NCBI GenBank assembly: GCA_030618495.1
Contig: JAUXDE010000004.1
Span: forward strand, 1-32,259
Origin: Clostridia bacterium
GTDB taxonomy: Bacteria > UBA6262 > WVXT01 > JAUXBS01
Direction: 5' to 3'
DNA: 32,259 bases
Position 1 is the stretch's first letter, and each line of letters starts with the position of its first letter. Positions 14,896 through 26,372 of the stretch are shown in pieces. Position numbers and translations under genes: made by a program. The notes below the pieces were generated by a model. It ran no database searches, was not told the origin of the DNA, and saw only the letters and a program-made list of their open reading frames with translations.

Positions 14896-17832
14896 ATGAA
14901 TAAAATAAAAACCACCCCAAAAATTATGCTTTTGTTGTTTTTTATTTCAGGAGCCACTGCGCTTATCTATCAGGTAATCTGGGTAAGATTGTTTGGTATG
15001 GTATTCGGGGTTACAGCTTTTGCCACAGGCACAGTCCTGAGTTCATTCATGGCGGGGCTGGCTCTTGGCAGTTATTATTTTGGAAGGTTTATTGAAAAAA
15101 ATAGGAATCCTCTCAGGGTTTTTGCCTTTCTGCAGGCTGGGATTGGTATCTTCGGGCTGGTTTTCCCATTTCTCCTGTCGGCGCTTACTTCTTTATATGG
15201 CCATGTTTACCACCAGTTTCATGTTAGTTTTTATTTATTCAGCCTGATCCGTTTTATCCTTGCTTTCGGTTTACTTATAATCCCCACAACGTTGATGGGG
15301 GGGACCCTGCCGGTAATCAGCAAATTCTTTATCAGGAAAATGAAGAACCTGGGCTGGAGCATAAGCGTATTATACGGGGTCAACAACGCGGGCGCGCTTG
15401 TTGGTTGCTGCCTGGTGGGATACTTTCTAATAAAGACGATAGGGATAAGAGCTTCCCTTTACTCTGCCAGTATTATTAACCTGTTGATAGCTGTTGTGGT
15501 ACTGATAATACAAAAGAAACAGAAGGATGAGAATAAAGCGGCTCAAAACATGGATGATACCAGTGAGGCGTCCCTAGCGAATGAATCAGTCTCCTACCCC
15601 AGGCATATTATCTATATCGTCATGGGAGTGTTTGCCGTTGAAGGCATTGCCTCCCTGGCTTACGAGGTTATCTGGGCGCGGATCCTTGTTTTCTTTCTTG
15701 GTTCAAGCGTTTATGCCTTTACTACAATTGTCGCAACGTTCATCTTCGGGCTTGCCCTGGGCGGTTTCCTGATGGCAAGGCTGGTTGACGGGAAGAAGGA
15801 CCTGGTAGGCATATTCGGGCTGGTTGAAATCCTGATAGGGATTTCCGCTGTGCTTGTGGTGCCCCTTCTCGGCAGATTGTATTATGTACTGGAAGGGGTA
15901 AGCGGGTTGTTCGGCAAGAAATCACTATTCATGGTCGTAACAGGTGAATTTGTCTGTTCCTTCCTGATAATGCTGATACCAGCCGTTCTCATGGGGACCG
16001 TTTTTCCTCTGGCCGCAAGGATATATACAACAAATTTAAAGGGCATCGGAAAAAAGATGGGGAACGTGGGAGCAGTTGATACCATAGGTTCCGTATTTGG
16101 TCCGTTTCTAGCGGGTTTTGTGCTCATCCCCCTTGTCGGACTGCAAAAGAGCGTTTTCTGGATTGCGCTGTTGAACATAATGCTTGGGATAACCCTCATA
16201 GTTTTTAATCCTGCCATGAAGCGTCTCAAGAAAATAATAATACCGGTAGTTGGTTTCCTGGCTTTTCTGGCAATAAGAATTTTTGTGCCTGTCAATGAGC
16301 CCCTTATAACCTATTCCGGGATTACCAAGAGGACGATACCACAGAGACTGCTTTATTATAAGGAGGGAATAGAGGATACGGTGTCGGTGATAGAAACCAT
16401 AGAGGGACTGGAAATGAATAAAACGAGGGAGCTATACAGCGATATAAACCAGGCAATATCCGATTCACGGTGGGACCTGCCCTCAAATTCGATAATAGCG
16501 CACCTCCCGTTATTATTACACCCTGACCCGAAAGCAGCGCTTGTCATAGGTTATGGAATGGGGGGTACCTCCTGGTCTATAATTCAGCATGGCGTGACGG
16601 TGGATGCTGTTGAGCTGTCGCCGCAAGTTGTAGAAACGAACAGGAAGGGCTATTTCCCGAACGCTAATTTCAATGTTCATGATGACCCCGGATTAAACCT
16701 TGTGGTGAATGATGGCAGGAACCATGTCCTTGTGACCGACAGGAAGTATGACATGATTTCCGTGGGGATTATACACCCCGTGCTGAACACGGGGAGCGCC
16801 TCGTTCTACAGCACGGAATTCTATGAATTATGTAAGGAAATATTAACCGAGGACGGCATAGTATGCCAGTGGCTTCCCCTGCATCATGTCCTGGTAAATG
16901 ATTTCAGGATGCTTGTAAGGACATTCGTACAGGCGTTTCCACATACAACAATATGGTATAAATATACGCCGGATTTCCTGATATTAATAGGCACTCCTGA
17001 GAAACTCAGTATAGATTTCCGGGCTCTCAGGGAAAGGATGGGAGTTGACAGGATTGAAAGGGATTTAAAGAGGTCCAGCATGAGCAATGTGTTTGACCTG
17101 CTTGATTCCTTTATGATGGACGAGGATACAGTCCGGGAATATGCCGGTAGCGGTCCGATGCATTCTGATTACCATCCCCATATTGAATTCTCCACACCCA
17201 TGGTCAGGTTCGTAAAGGATACCACCTATGCCAACCTGCTGGGTATAAGCAGGTACAGAAAGCGGGTGTTCCCGGTTCTAACCAATACGGGGACTACGGC
17301 TGAAGCCACCGAAACAAAAGATTCCCTGGAGCGGTATTTCCTTGGAACACAGCGCGCTATAAAAGCGCAGCTGCTGCATTCCCTGCTCAGGAAAACGGAG
17401 GCAATCCGGGAATACAGGAAAGCATTATTAATCAATCCCGATGATATGAATACCCGATATATATTGGAATGTCTCGAGGAAAACGAAAAATCAAGTTTCT
17501 TCATCCTGGGTGAAAAAAAACGGCAGGAGGGCAACGTAAAGGAAGCAATTATGCTGTATATTAAAGCCCTGGAAGTGGACCCGGATTACCTGGTGGCGCT
17601 TAACAGCCTGGGGGTTGTATATTATGAACTACGTCAGCTTGAAGAGGCGCTTGCTGTATACAATAAGATTATCAAGCAGTATCCTGATTATGCTATTGGC
17701 CATTATTCAATTGCTGCTATTTATAACGACAGGGGCATGTTCGGGAAAGCAAAAACCAGTTTAAAAGAAGCATTAAGGCTTAACCCTGAATTCAAAGAGG
17801 CTGAAACAGCCTTAAAAATATTAGACAGATAG
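14896..17832 (+). CDS. Polytopic membrane protein with spermidine-synthase-like domain and C-terminal TPRs
   Basis: This is a 978-residue protein from ATG 14896 (GGAAGG, 7-base gap). The N-terminal half holds two membrane blocks, each opening with the signature of MFS-fused spermidine synthases (SGATALIYQVIWVRLFGMVFG and IASLAYEVIWARILVFFLGSS). Residues about 490-760 are a Rossmann methyltransferase-like domain with VIGYGMGG, AVELSP and NDGRNH. The catalytic Asp segment of true spermidine synthases (usually D-x-T-D-P) reads VGIIHP, so aminopropyl transfer is doubtful. The last 160 residues contain about four TPRs (AIREYRKALLINPDD, EAIMLYIKALEVDPDY). Such fusions are common in environmental bacteria and have no settled function. 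The membrane glycosyltransferase gene follows after 46 bases. Confidence 0.83.
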   Translation: MNKIKTTPKIMLLLFFISGATALIYQVIWVRLFGMVFGVTAFATGTVLSSFMAGLALGSYYFGRFIEKNRNPLRVFAFLQAGIGIFGLVFPFLLSALTSLYGHVYHQFHVSFYLFSLIRFILAFGLLIIPTTLMGGTLPVISKFFIRKMKNLGWSISVLYGVNNAGALVGCCLVGYFLIKTIGIRASLYSASIINLLIAVVVLIIQKKQKDENKAAQNMDDTSEASLANESVSYPRHIIYIVMGVFAVEGIASLAYEVIWARILVFFLGSSVYAFTTIVATFIFGLALGGFLMARLVDGKKDLVGIFGLVEILIGISAVLVVPLLGRLYYVLEGVSGLFGKKSLFMVVTGEFVCSFLIMLIPAVLMGTVFPLAARIYTTNLKGIGKKMGNVGAVDTIGSVFGPFLAGFVLIPLVGLQKSVFWIALLNIMLGITLIVFNPAMKRLKKIIIPVVGFLAFLAIRIFVPVNEPLITYSGITKRTIPQRLLYYKEGIEDTVSVIETIEGLEMNKTRELYSDINQAISDSRWDLPSNSIIAHLPLLLHPDPKAALVIGYGMGGTSWSIIQHGVTVDAVELSPQVVETNRKGYFPNANFNVHDDPGLNLVVNDGRNHVLVTDRKYDMISVGIIHPVLNTGSASFYSTEFYELCKEILTEDGIVCQWLPLHHVLVNDFRMLVRTFVQAFPHTTIWYKYTPDFLILIGTPEKLSIDFRALRERMGVDRIERDLKRSSMSNVFDLLDSFMMDEDTVREYAGSGPMHSDYHPHIEFSTPMVRFVKDTTYANLLGISRYRKRVFPVLTNTGTTAEATETKDSLERYFLGTQRAIKAQLLHSLLRKTEAIREYRKALLINPDDMNTRYILECLEENEKSSFFILGEKKRQEGNVKEAIMLYIKALEVDPDYLVALNSLGVVYYELRQLEEALAVYNKIIKQYPDYAIGHYSIAAIYNDRGMFGKAKTSLKEALRLNPEFKEAETALKILDR

Positions 17833-17878
17833 CGATGATTCCTTTGTTTTATGTAACTGAGGGAAATTGCAGGCATAA

Positions 17879-19132
17879 ATGATGAATAATACAAATGACA
17901 GAAAAATATGGATGTATGTTATTGTTGCGTTGTATGGAGTATTTCTATTTAGAATACTGCTATTACGGGAAACGGGGTGTTATCCTTTCTACTATAATTC
18001 CATACAACTTTCAATAAATGGTTCCCCGGAAAAACCCTATTTGGAAAAAGGGTTTTCATACATGCCTTTTGCCTATCTGTTTTTCCATTACATGGGCTTG
18101 TTTTCCATGAAGATAGCTAGGACGCTTCATCATTTCATGGAATTATTCCTTCTTATAATTACATGTATTATGTTTCGTAATCTTGCCCTGAAAAACGAAA
18201 AATATCTTCCATTTCTTGTGGGTATCACTCTTTTACAAATATCAAGATACCTCCATAGAAATGTTTGTATGAGTCAAATCAATGTCATAATTCTATTTTG
18301 TATAGTTGCCTGTATATTCTTTTATCATAAAAACAATGTATATTTATCAGCCTTGTTTTTGGCCTGCGCCATTTCCTTTAAAATGACCCCGGGGCTTATT
18401 CTGCTTTATTTTCTATTGAAGAGGGAATACCGGGTATTTATATATACTTTAGCAATAATTGCAGTTTTAAATTTTCTGGTGCCTTTTGCCTACTGGGGAG
18501 TTGGCGATAGCCTGGGTATATACAGAGCCTGGGTACGTTCATTGTTCATCTTATCGGGATATGCAGAGCAGTTTGAAAGTTCAACTTTCCTGTCGTTTCT
18601 TTTCCGCTATCTGACTGAATACTCCAGAAGCTGGTGGGGCAGGTATGAAATGGTGAACATACTCTCTCTTTCAAAAAATACTGTAATCTATATCTATTTA
18701 ACATGCAGCACGGTAATATTATTGCTATTGGCAAAGGTTTTCTATGTAAGGAAAGATGAACTTAAAAAGGATATTCCCGGAGATAAGACGTTTATGAAAA
18801 TGCTGCCTGATTATTCCCTTATTATAATTATTATGCTTTTATTATCTCCTATTTCCTGGCAGCATCATTATGTTTTATTGTTCATCCCATGTTTTTATTT
18901 CAGCATGTATATCCTGAGAAACGGCATTAAACACGATAAAATAACTTCTGCCCTGGTAATTGTTCCATTTTTAATTACAGGATTAACCTCTCCTATATTC
19001 GTGGGGGCGGAAGCGGATAGGGTTTTTAAAGCTTATGATGTTTTCAGCATAAGCGCATTTATGCTTCTTGCTGCTCTTATAAGAATAAGAATAGTCTCGG
19101 GAAGAAAGTCCGGTAATAAACAAATAGTGTAA
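17879..19132 (+). CDS. GT87-like (DUF2029) polytopic membrane glycosyltransferase
   Basis: This 417-residue protein has about ten membrane helices. Family marks are GFSYMP early (residues 58-63), where GT87 enzymes have FxYxP. MSQINVIILF (131-140) stands in place of the common GQxN. ISFKMTPGLILLYFLLKREYR (166-185) is the usual K-x-x-P and basic pattern. GT87 enzymes such as mycobacterial PimE use polyprenyl-phosphate sugars on the outer face of the inner membrane; donor and acceptor here are unknown. The ribosome site is weak (AGG), and two ATGs are adjacent. It follows the spermidine-synthase-like gene by 46 bases and may be co-transcribed. It is more AT-rich than the neighbouring secreted-protein genes. 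Confidence 0.75.
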   Translation: MMNNTNDRKIWMYVIVALYGVFLFRILLLRETGCYPFYYNSIQLSINGSPEKPYLEKGFSYMPFAYLFFHYMGLFSMKIARTLHHFMELFLLIITCIMFRNLALKNEKYLPFLVGITLLQISRYLHRNVCMSQINVIILFCIVACIFFYHKNNVYLSALFLACAISFKMTPGLILLYFLLKREYRVFIYTLAIIAVLNFLVPFAYWGVGDSLGIYRAWVRSLFILSGYAEQFESSTFLSFLFRYLTEYSRSWWGRYEMVNILSLSKNTVIYIYLTCSTVILLLLAKVFYVRKDELKKDIPGDKTFMKMLPDYSLIIIIMLLLSPISWQHHYVLLFIPCFYFSMYILRNGIKHDKITSALVIVPFLITGLTSPIFVGAEADRVFKAYDVFSISAFMLLAALIRIRIVSGRKSGNKQIV

Positions 19133-19199
19133 CGGCGCGTGACTTTATAAAGATATCAGCCCACAAATCAAAAGGAAAAGGATTCAGGGAGGCTTCAAC

Positions 19200-19376
19200 A
19201 TGAAAAAACTTATTGTTGGGAAAGTCGTTGTTCTTTGCCTGGCGTCTCTTCTGCTGCTGCAGATGGGGTGCGCTACTTCAAAAAAGAAAAAGGCATCAAG
19301 CGACAAAAAGAAAGGATTGATTGAGTCAATACTTGACGGTCCTCTTAAATCGTTAAGCGAGAAAAAGAAAAAGTAA
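19200..19376 (+). CDS. Small lysine-rich lipoprotein-like peptide
   Basis: This is a 58-residue open frame with a strong GGGAGG ribosome site 7 bases before the ATG. A basic start (MKKLIVGK) and hydrophobic stretch (VVVLCLASLLLL) end in QMGC with Cys24, as in bacterial lipoproteins, although Gln at -3 is not ideal for the lipobox. The mature part, CATSKKKKASSDKKKGLIESILDGPLKSLSEKKKK, is strongly cationic at both ends around a short amphipathic segment. It would be a tiny membrane-anchored protein able to contact acidic polymers or lipids. I recognise no family. The sequence lies 67 bases after the glycosyltransferase and is convergent with archease. Confidence 0.65.
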   Translation: MKKLIVGKVVVLCLASLLLLQMGCATSKKKKASSDKKKGLIESILDGPLKSLSEKKKK

Positions 19377-19387
19377 GGTTAGGTTTC

Positions 19388-19404
19388 TCGTGTAGCGTTA
19401 CTAA
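19388..19404 (+). repeat. Gene-end 17-base motif, copy 2
   Basis: TCGTGTAGCGTTACTAA matches TAGTGTAGTGTTACTAA at 15 of 17 positions. It lies 11 bases after the lipoprotein stop and overlaps the archease stop codon on the other strand, filling the convergent gap between the two genes. Confidence 0.55.
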
Positions 19405-19811
19405 ATATCGAAGATTATCCTGGCTTCCCAGCAGGATTTCTTTTCTACTTGCAGTTGATGGTAGGTTGCCGCCTTTATCTCTCTTTCAATAACATGCCTG
19501 CTGTTATCGTATCTTTCACCTTTGACTTTTGCATTGAGGCCGGACTCGCTTATCTGCAGTATATTATATTCTGAAGGTATGATTTGATCCACGGCAAAAC
19601 GGTAAAGCAGTTCGTTGAGCCAGTTTACCATTAACTCTTCTCTGTTTCTACCCTGCGCCGATATTTTAAATGCTTCCTTTTCTTCTACTTTCTCTAAATC
19701 CGTTATAAGACTGAACATGCCGGTTGCGGCGTTACTGAAAAGTTCCGCTGTGTCCTTCCCGAAAGCCCTTACCCCTATATCCGCGGTGTGCTCTATAATC
19801 TCAAACTTCAT
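19401..19811 (-). CDS. Archease
   Basis: This is a 136-residue protein from ATG 19811 (a GTG lies one codon upstream). It matches archease almost end to end: [14 protein letters not shown] with the metal-site Asp near residue 11, [49 protein letters not shown], and the C-terminal WEARIIFDI with the conserved final Asp. Archease promotes guanylylation and multiple turnover of the RNA ligase RtcB in tRNA splicing or RNA repair. RtcB is not in this window. The start overlaps the end of gyrA by 11 bases (GTGATGAAGTTTGA), with no clear ribosome site, so translation probably depends on re-initiation after gyrA. It appears to be the last gene of the dnaA-to-gyrA run. Confidence 0.93.
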   Translation of the reverse strand: MKFEIIEHTADIGVRAFGKDTAELFSNAATGMFSLITDLEKVEEKEAFKISAQGRNREELMVNWLNELLYRFAVDQIIPSEYNILQISESGLNAKVKGERYDNSRHVIEREIKAATYHQLQVEKKSCWEARIIFDI

Positions 19812-22290
19812 CACTGCCCGAGAGCTTCGCGATAGACACCAGTTTGTCCTCCGGCTGCAACCTGATAAGCCTCACGCCCTGGGTTGCCCTGCCAGCCGAG
19901 CGGATTTCCTTTACTCGCTGCCTGTTTACTACGCCCTTTGACGTCACCAGAACAATTTCATCGGAATTTACAACTTTTTTTATACCTATTACTTCACCCG
20001 TTTTATCGTTCACCTTCATGTTTTTAACGCCCTTGCCGCCTCTTGTTTGTAGCCTGTATTTTTCAACTATCGTTCTTTTACCATAGCCGTTTTCGGAGGC
20101 AACGAGGAAAGCGTCCTTTGGCTTTACCACTTCCATTCCAATGGTATAATCGTCTTCGGCAATCCTCATCCCCCGGACTCCTCTTCCGCTCCTGCCTATA
20201 ATCCTGATTCCCTCTTCCTTGAAGCGTATCGCCATCCCTTTCCTGGTTGCAATTACTATCTCATTCTTCCCATCGGTATACTGTACGACTATGAGACTGT
20301 CTCCTAAATCAAGGTTTATCGCGATAATCCCTGATTTTCTCGGGTTGGAGTACGCGGAAACCGCCGTTTTCTTGACTACCCCGTTCTTCGTCAACATCAT
20401 GAGATAGCCCTTGTCCACTTCCTTGTCTTTTTCCGGAACAAGGTTCCTTATTGCCACAATGGCGGTTACGCGCTCATCCCTGGAAGACAGGTTCAGGAAG
20501 TTGACTATTGCCTTGCCCTTTGACGTTCGGGTTGCTTCGGGAATTTCATAAATCTTCAACCAGTAAACTCTTCCTAAACTGGTGAAACAAAGCATGTAAC
20601 TGTGTGTTGTCGTTATAAATATATCTTCCATGAAATCTTCTTCGCGCGTGGTCATGCCCACAATACCCTTGCCGCCCCTGCGCTGGCTCTTGTAAGTATC
20701 TATCGGCATTCTTTTAATATACCCCGCCTTTGACATTGTTACTACAACCTCATTATCGGGAATCAGGTCCTCTATGCCCATTTCAACGGACCTTGCCCTT
20801 ATCTGGGTTCTGCGGGGGGTTTTATATTTTTCCCGTATTTCATTCAGTTCTTCCTTAATAATTTTAAATATTTTCTTTTCGCTCCCAAGAATTGCTTTCA
20901 GTTTTTCTATTAACTTTATCATTAAAAGGTATTCATCCTCTATTTTTTTCCTTTCAAGTCCCGTCAGCTGGTGTAATCTCATGTCAAGAATCGCCTGCGC
21001 CTGGATTTTTGTCAATTTAAAATTTTTCATCAGGGCTTCCCTGGCTTCATCAGCGTCCTTCGACTGCCTGATGGTTTTTACAATCTTGTCCATGTTGTCT
21101 ATGGCAATTTTAAGCCCTTCCAGTATATGAGCCCGGGCTTCGGCTTTTTCAAGGTCGAACTTCGTTCTCCGGATAACAATATCCTTCCTGTGGTTAAGGT
21201 AATGTGTCAGGACTGTCTTGATATCCATTACTTTTGGGACATTGTTAACCAGCGCAAGCATTATGACGCCAAATGAAACCTGCATCTGCGTGTGCTGGTA
21301 AAGCTGGTTCAATATTATTTGTTCATGCTCATCGCGCTTCAACTCAATGACAACCCTCATTCCATCCCGGTCCGATTCGTCGCGCAGGTTGCTTATGCCC
21401 GTCATTTTTTTACTTCTTATCAGCCCGGCAATGGTTTCAAGAAGGTTTGACTTGTTAACCTGGTACGGAAGCTCCTTGATAATAATCGCTTTCCTTGCGT
21501 TCTTTATATCTTCAAAATCCACCACCGCCCTAACGCGCATCGAACCGCGGCCCGTGTTGAAATATTCCTTTATCCCCTTCACGCCGTAAATGATACCTCC
21601 CGTGGGGAAATCCGGTCCTTTTATGATTTTTGACAGCGCGGCTATATCCATGTCCGGGTTATCTATAATTTCTGTCAGCCCGTCAATTATCTCTGAGGGG
21701 TTGTGCGGCGGGATGTTGGTCGCCATACCAACGGCAATACCCGATGATCCGTTAATAAGAAGATTAGGAATGGCTGACGGCAGAACCGAGGGTTCAGTAA
21801 GGGAACCGTCAAAGTTAGGAACAAAATTAACTGTATTTTTATTTATATCGGCAAGCATTTCCGCCGAGATTTTGGCAAGTTTCACTTCAGTGTAGCGCAT
21901 CGCCGCGGCAGAATCGCCATCCACGCTTCCAAAATTGCCCTGACCGTCAATGAGCGGACATCTCAGCGAGAAATTCTGTACCATCCTCACCATTGTTTGG
22001 TAAACGGCAGCATCCCCGTGCGGGTGATACTTACCAAGCACCTCACCGACAATTCGCGCGCTCTTCTTGTAGGATTTATTCGACGTAAGGCCCAGGTCCT
22101 GCATCCCGTAAAGTATCCGCCGGTGAACGGGCTTAAGCCCGTCCCTCACATCAGGCAGCGCCCTTCCCACAATGACGCTCATGGAGTAATCAAGATAAGA
22201 TTCCTTCATCTCGTCAGCGATGTCCCGGTGGCTGACGCCCGGGGCTAATATTTCCTGCTTTTCAATATCGTTATTTTTCTCATCCGCCAT
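19801..22290 (-). CDS. gyrA: DNA gyrase subunit A
   Basis: This 829-residue DNA-breaking subunit of gyrase introduces negative supercoils together with GyrB. The winged-helix region carries the active Tyr133 in AAMRYTE. The C-terminal pinwheel contains the GyrA box QRRGGKG (in [14 protein letters not shown]) and a later degenerate blade motif TRGGKG, identifying gyrase rather than topoisomerase IV. In the quinolone-determining region [13 protein letters not shown], the positions matching E. coli Ser83 and Asp87 are Ala94 and Gln98. Ala at the first site is also found in mycobacteria with naturally lower quinolone sensitivity. It follows gyrB by 23 bases with an AAAGGA site, and its 3' end overlaps archease. 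Confidence 0.98.
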   Translation of the reverse strand: MADEKNNDIEKQEILAPGVSHRDIADEMKESYLDYSMSVIVGRALPDVRDGLKPVHRRILYGMQDLGLTSNKSYKKSARIVGEVLGKYHPHGDAAVYQTMVRMVQNFSLRCPLIDGQGNFGSVDGDSAAAMRYTEVKLAKISAEMLADINKNTVNFVPNFDGSLTEPSVLPSAIPNLLINGSSGIAVGMATNIPPHNPSEIIDGLTEIIDNPDMDIAALSKIIKGPDFPTGGIIYGVKGIKEYFNTGRGSMRVRAVVDFEDIKNARKAIIIKELPYQVNKSNLLETIAGLIRSKKMTGISNLRDESDRDGMRVVIELKRDEHEQIILNQLYQHTQMQVSFGVIMLALVNNVPKVMDIKTVLTHYLNHRKDIVIRRTKFDLEKAEARAHILEGLKIAIDNMDKIVKTIRQSKDADEAREALMKNFKLTKIQAQAILDMRLHQLTGLERKKIEDEYLLMIKLIEKLKAILGSEKKIFKIIKEELNEIREKYKTPRRTQIRARSVEMGIEDLIPDNEVVVTMSKAGYIKRMPIDTYKSQRRGGKGIVGMTTREEDFMEDIFITTTHSYMLCFTSLGRVYWLKIYEIPEATRTSKGKAIVNFLNLSSRDERVTAIVAIRNLVPEKDKEVDKGYLMMLTKNGVVKKTAVSAYSNPRKSGIIAINLDLGDSLIVVQYTDGKNEIVIATRKGMAIRFKEEGIRIIGRSGRGVRGMRIAEDDYTIGMEVVKPKDAFLVASENGYGKRTIVEKYRLQTRGGKGVKNMKVNDKTGEVIGIKKVVNSDEIVLVTSKGVVNRQRVKEIRSAGRATQGVRLIRLQPEDKLVSIAKLSGSDEV

Positions 22291-22313
22291 AATAATAAAT
22301 CCTTTCCGTGTCT

Positions 22314-24752
<2,439 letters not shown>

Positions 24753-24974
24753 TTATTTATTTTCCTTTCCGTTATGATTTATCGGGGTCAAAGCGCCCCT
24801 TTCAATGCGGTGCTTTAACGTTGATGAATTTATCCGCGACGAATGTTCCTTCCCATCGGTTAACAGTATAATCGATTTCGTGCCGGCTTTTTTCTTCTTC
24901 GCATTTCTGACATCAATTATCATTAATATCTTTTTTTCATTAATTATAACGTTATCGCCCGCATGTAAAAACAT
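24753..24974 (-). CDS. DUF370 / RemB (YaaB)-like small regulator
   Basis: This 73-residue protein matches the DUF370 family of Bacillus RemA/RemB. It has MFLHAGDNVIINEKKILMIIDV at the start, then KSIILLTDGKEHSSRINSSTLKHRI. The SSTLKxR signature corresponds to B. subtilis YaaB, which sits in the same place between recF and gyrB. RemA binds DNA and activates biofilm matrix genes in Bacillus; the role of RemB is less clear, and the role in a Gram-negative cell is unknown. The C-terminal tail is Lys/Asn-rich. An AAGGTG site lies 6 bases before the ATG. It follows the DciA-like gene by 23 bases, and the last codon is directly followed by gyrB. Confidence 0.85.
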   Translation of the reverse strand: MFLHAGDNVIINEKKILMIIDVRNAKKKKAGTKSIILLTDGKEHSSRINSSTLKHRIERGALTPINHNGKENK

Positions 24975-24983
24975 ATAAACACC

Positions 24984-25000
24984 TTAGTAACACTACACTA
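24984..25000 (-). repeat. Gene-end 17-base motif, copy 3 (includes the dciA-like stop codon)
   Basis: On the minus strand TAGTGTAGTGTTACTAA starts with the TAG stop of the DUF721 gene and runs to within 9 bases of the next ATG. It is identical over all 17 bases to the copy that starts at the yidC stop. Confidence 0.7.
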
Positions 25001-25282
25001 TATACTGCCCTGCTTGAACCTTATGTCTTTTATGGTTTTACCTTTTAATCCTTTGTTGAGTTTTTCAAGAATCTCCTTTTTTCTCAACGTAAGCTCCTGC
25101 AGGTAAACAGAGTTATCAACGTTAACGACCATAAGATCATTTACTACCGAAACCACCTGGGCGTGCTTTGCAAACTTGCCCATCTTCTTGTCCCAGGCAT
25201 CATAAACATCCCTGGCCGACCCGTCTATCTTGAACTTATACAGCGTGTTCTGTAGTATCTCTTTGATTGAAACAAGGGGCAA
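24998..25282 (-). CDS. DUF721 / DciA-like protein (predicted replicative helicase operator)
   Basis: This 94-residue protein has the DUF721 pattern: an N-terminal helix (SIKEILQNTLYKF), a central DVYDAWDKKMGKFAKHAQVVSVVNDLMVVNVDNSVYLQELTLRKKEILEKLN, and a short basic end with TIKDIRF. The VYLQELTLRKKEIL segment is the typical KH-like core. DciA helps load or operate the DnaB helicase at oriC in bacteria lacking DnaC or DnaI. In mycobacteria the homologue also lies between recF and gyrB, which supports the call. The start appears to be TTG at 25282 behind AAGGTGG (6-base gap); the next in-frame ATG is too far in. It overlaps the end of recF by 47 bases. Confidence 0.8.
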   Translation of the reverse strand: MPLVSIKEILQNTLYKFKIDGSARDVYDAWDKKMGKFAKHAQVVSVVNDLMVVNVDNSVYLQELTLRKKEILEKLNKGLKGKTIKDIRFKQGSI

Positions 25283-26372
25283 TTTTTTCCACCTTAATAA
25301 TATTAATGTTGTTTTTTATTGATTCAAACGGTTTCAATCCCGTTGTCGTAATAAAGGATTGGATAGGGCCGTTGTCCCCTCTTTTCCCGCTGAGAATTTC
25401 CAGAAAATACTCGCGTCTTTCATCATCAAGCTCTGACATAACATCATCAAAAAGGATTATCGGGTATTCGTTAAACTCTTCCTTCATAAGTTCAAGCTCC
25501 CCGAGCTTCATGGAAAGAGCCACCGTCCTCTGCTGTCCCTGTGAACCGAATTGACGAAGGTTCATCCCGTTAAAAAAAATATAAACGTCGTCTCTGTGCG
25601 GCCCCGTAGTGGTTATTCCCTGTTCTATTTCCTGTCTTTTTTTCTCTTCCAGCTTTTTCCTGTAAGAATCTTCTGTTCCGGCGGACGGGGAATATTCCAG
25701 GGAGATTTCCTCATTGCCGCCGGTCATCTCCCGGTGTATTACCAAACAGATGCGGTTGAGTTTTGAAACGATGTCCTGTCTCCTGCGGATGATTTCCATC
25801 CCGGCGCCTATCACCTGCTCATCCCATACATCCAGCATCTTAATATCAAGGACCCTTTCCCTCACCTGACTCAATGCTCTGTTTCTTTCAATAATTATTT
25901 TCTGATATTTTTGCAGATTTAACAGGTACCGGTGGTCTATCTGGGAAATAAGTATGTCAAGAAATTTCCGCCGGAAAGAAGGGTTTTCTTTTACCATATA
26001 AAGATCTTCGGGAGAAAAGAAAACCACCGGCATCTGGCCTACAATATCCCTCCGGGCGCGTATTTTTTGATGATTCAGTTTTATTGCCTTTTTCCCACCC
26101 AGCGAACAACCAATTTCAAGGATGAGGGAGCTTCCGTTTTTTACCGCTTCGCCTTTGATATAGAAGTTCTTACTGTCCTTGTTTATCAATTCCTTTGTCA
26201 CAGAGGTTCTGTGAGATTTAGTTGTTGATAAAAAAAAGATGGCTTCAAGAATATTAGTTTTACCGCTGGCATTCCTGCCAGTCAGAACGTTTACCTTTTC
26301 GCTAAAACTTACTTTCAACGCCCTGTGGCACCTGAAATTATTTAAAACAATATATTTCAGATTCAATATCAA
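25236..26372 (-). CDS. recF: DNA replication and repair protein RecF
   Basis: This is a 378-residue protein from TTG 26372. RecF is an SMC/ABC-type ATPase that helps load RecA at single-strand gaps. The N-terminus LNLKYIVLNNFRCH leads to Walker A GRNASGKTN (residues 32-40). Near the C-terminus are GSQGQQRTVALSMKLGE (signature) and Walker B IILFDDVMSELDDERREYF. The frame is open upstream to 26429, but that would add 19 residues inside dnaN that RecF proteins do not have. TTG 26372 overlaps the dnaN stop as TTGA and gives the usual RecF start; TTG 26366 is an alternative. The 3' end runs 47 bases into the DciA-like gene. Confidence 0.95.
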   Translation of the reverse strand: MILNLKYIVLNNFRCHRALKVSFSEKVNVLTGRNASGKTNILEAIFFLSTTKSHRTSVTKELINKDSKNFYIKGEAVKNGSSLILEIGCSLGGKKAIKLNHQKIRARRDIVGQMPVVFFSPEDLYMVKENPSFRRKFLDILISQIDHRYLLNLQKYQKIIIERNRALSQVRERVLDIKMLDVWDEQVIGAGMEIIRRRQDIVSKLNRICLVIHREMTGGNEEISLEYSPSAGTEDSYRKKLEEKKRQEIEQGITTTGPHRDDVYIFFNGMNLRQFGSQGQQRTVALSMKLGELELMKEEFNEYPIILFDDVMSELDDERREYFLEILSGKRGDNGPIQSFITTTGLKPFESIKNNINIIKVEKIAPCFNQRDTTEHAV

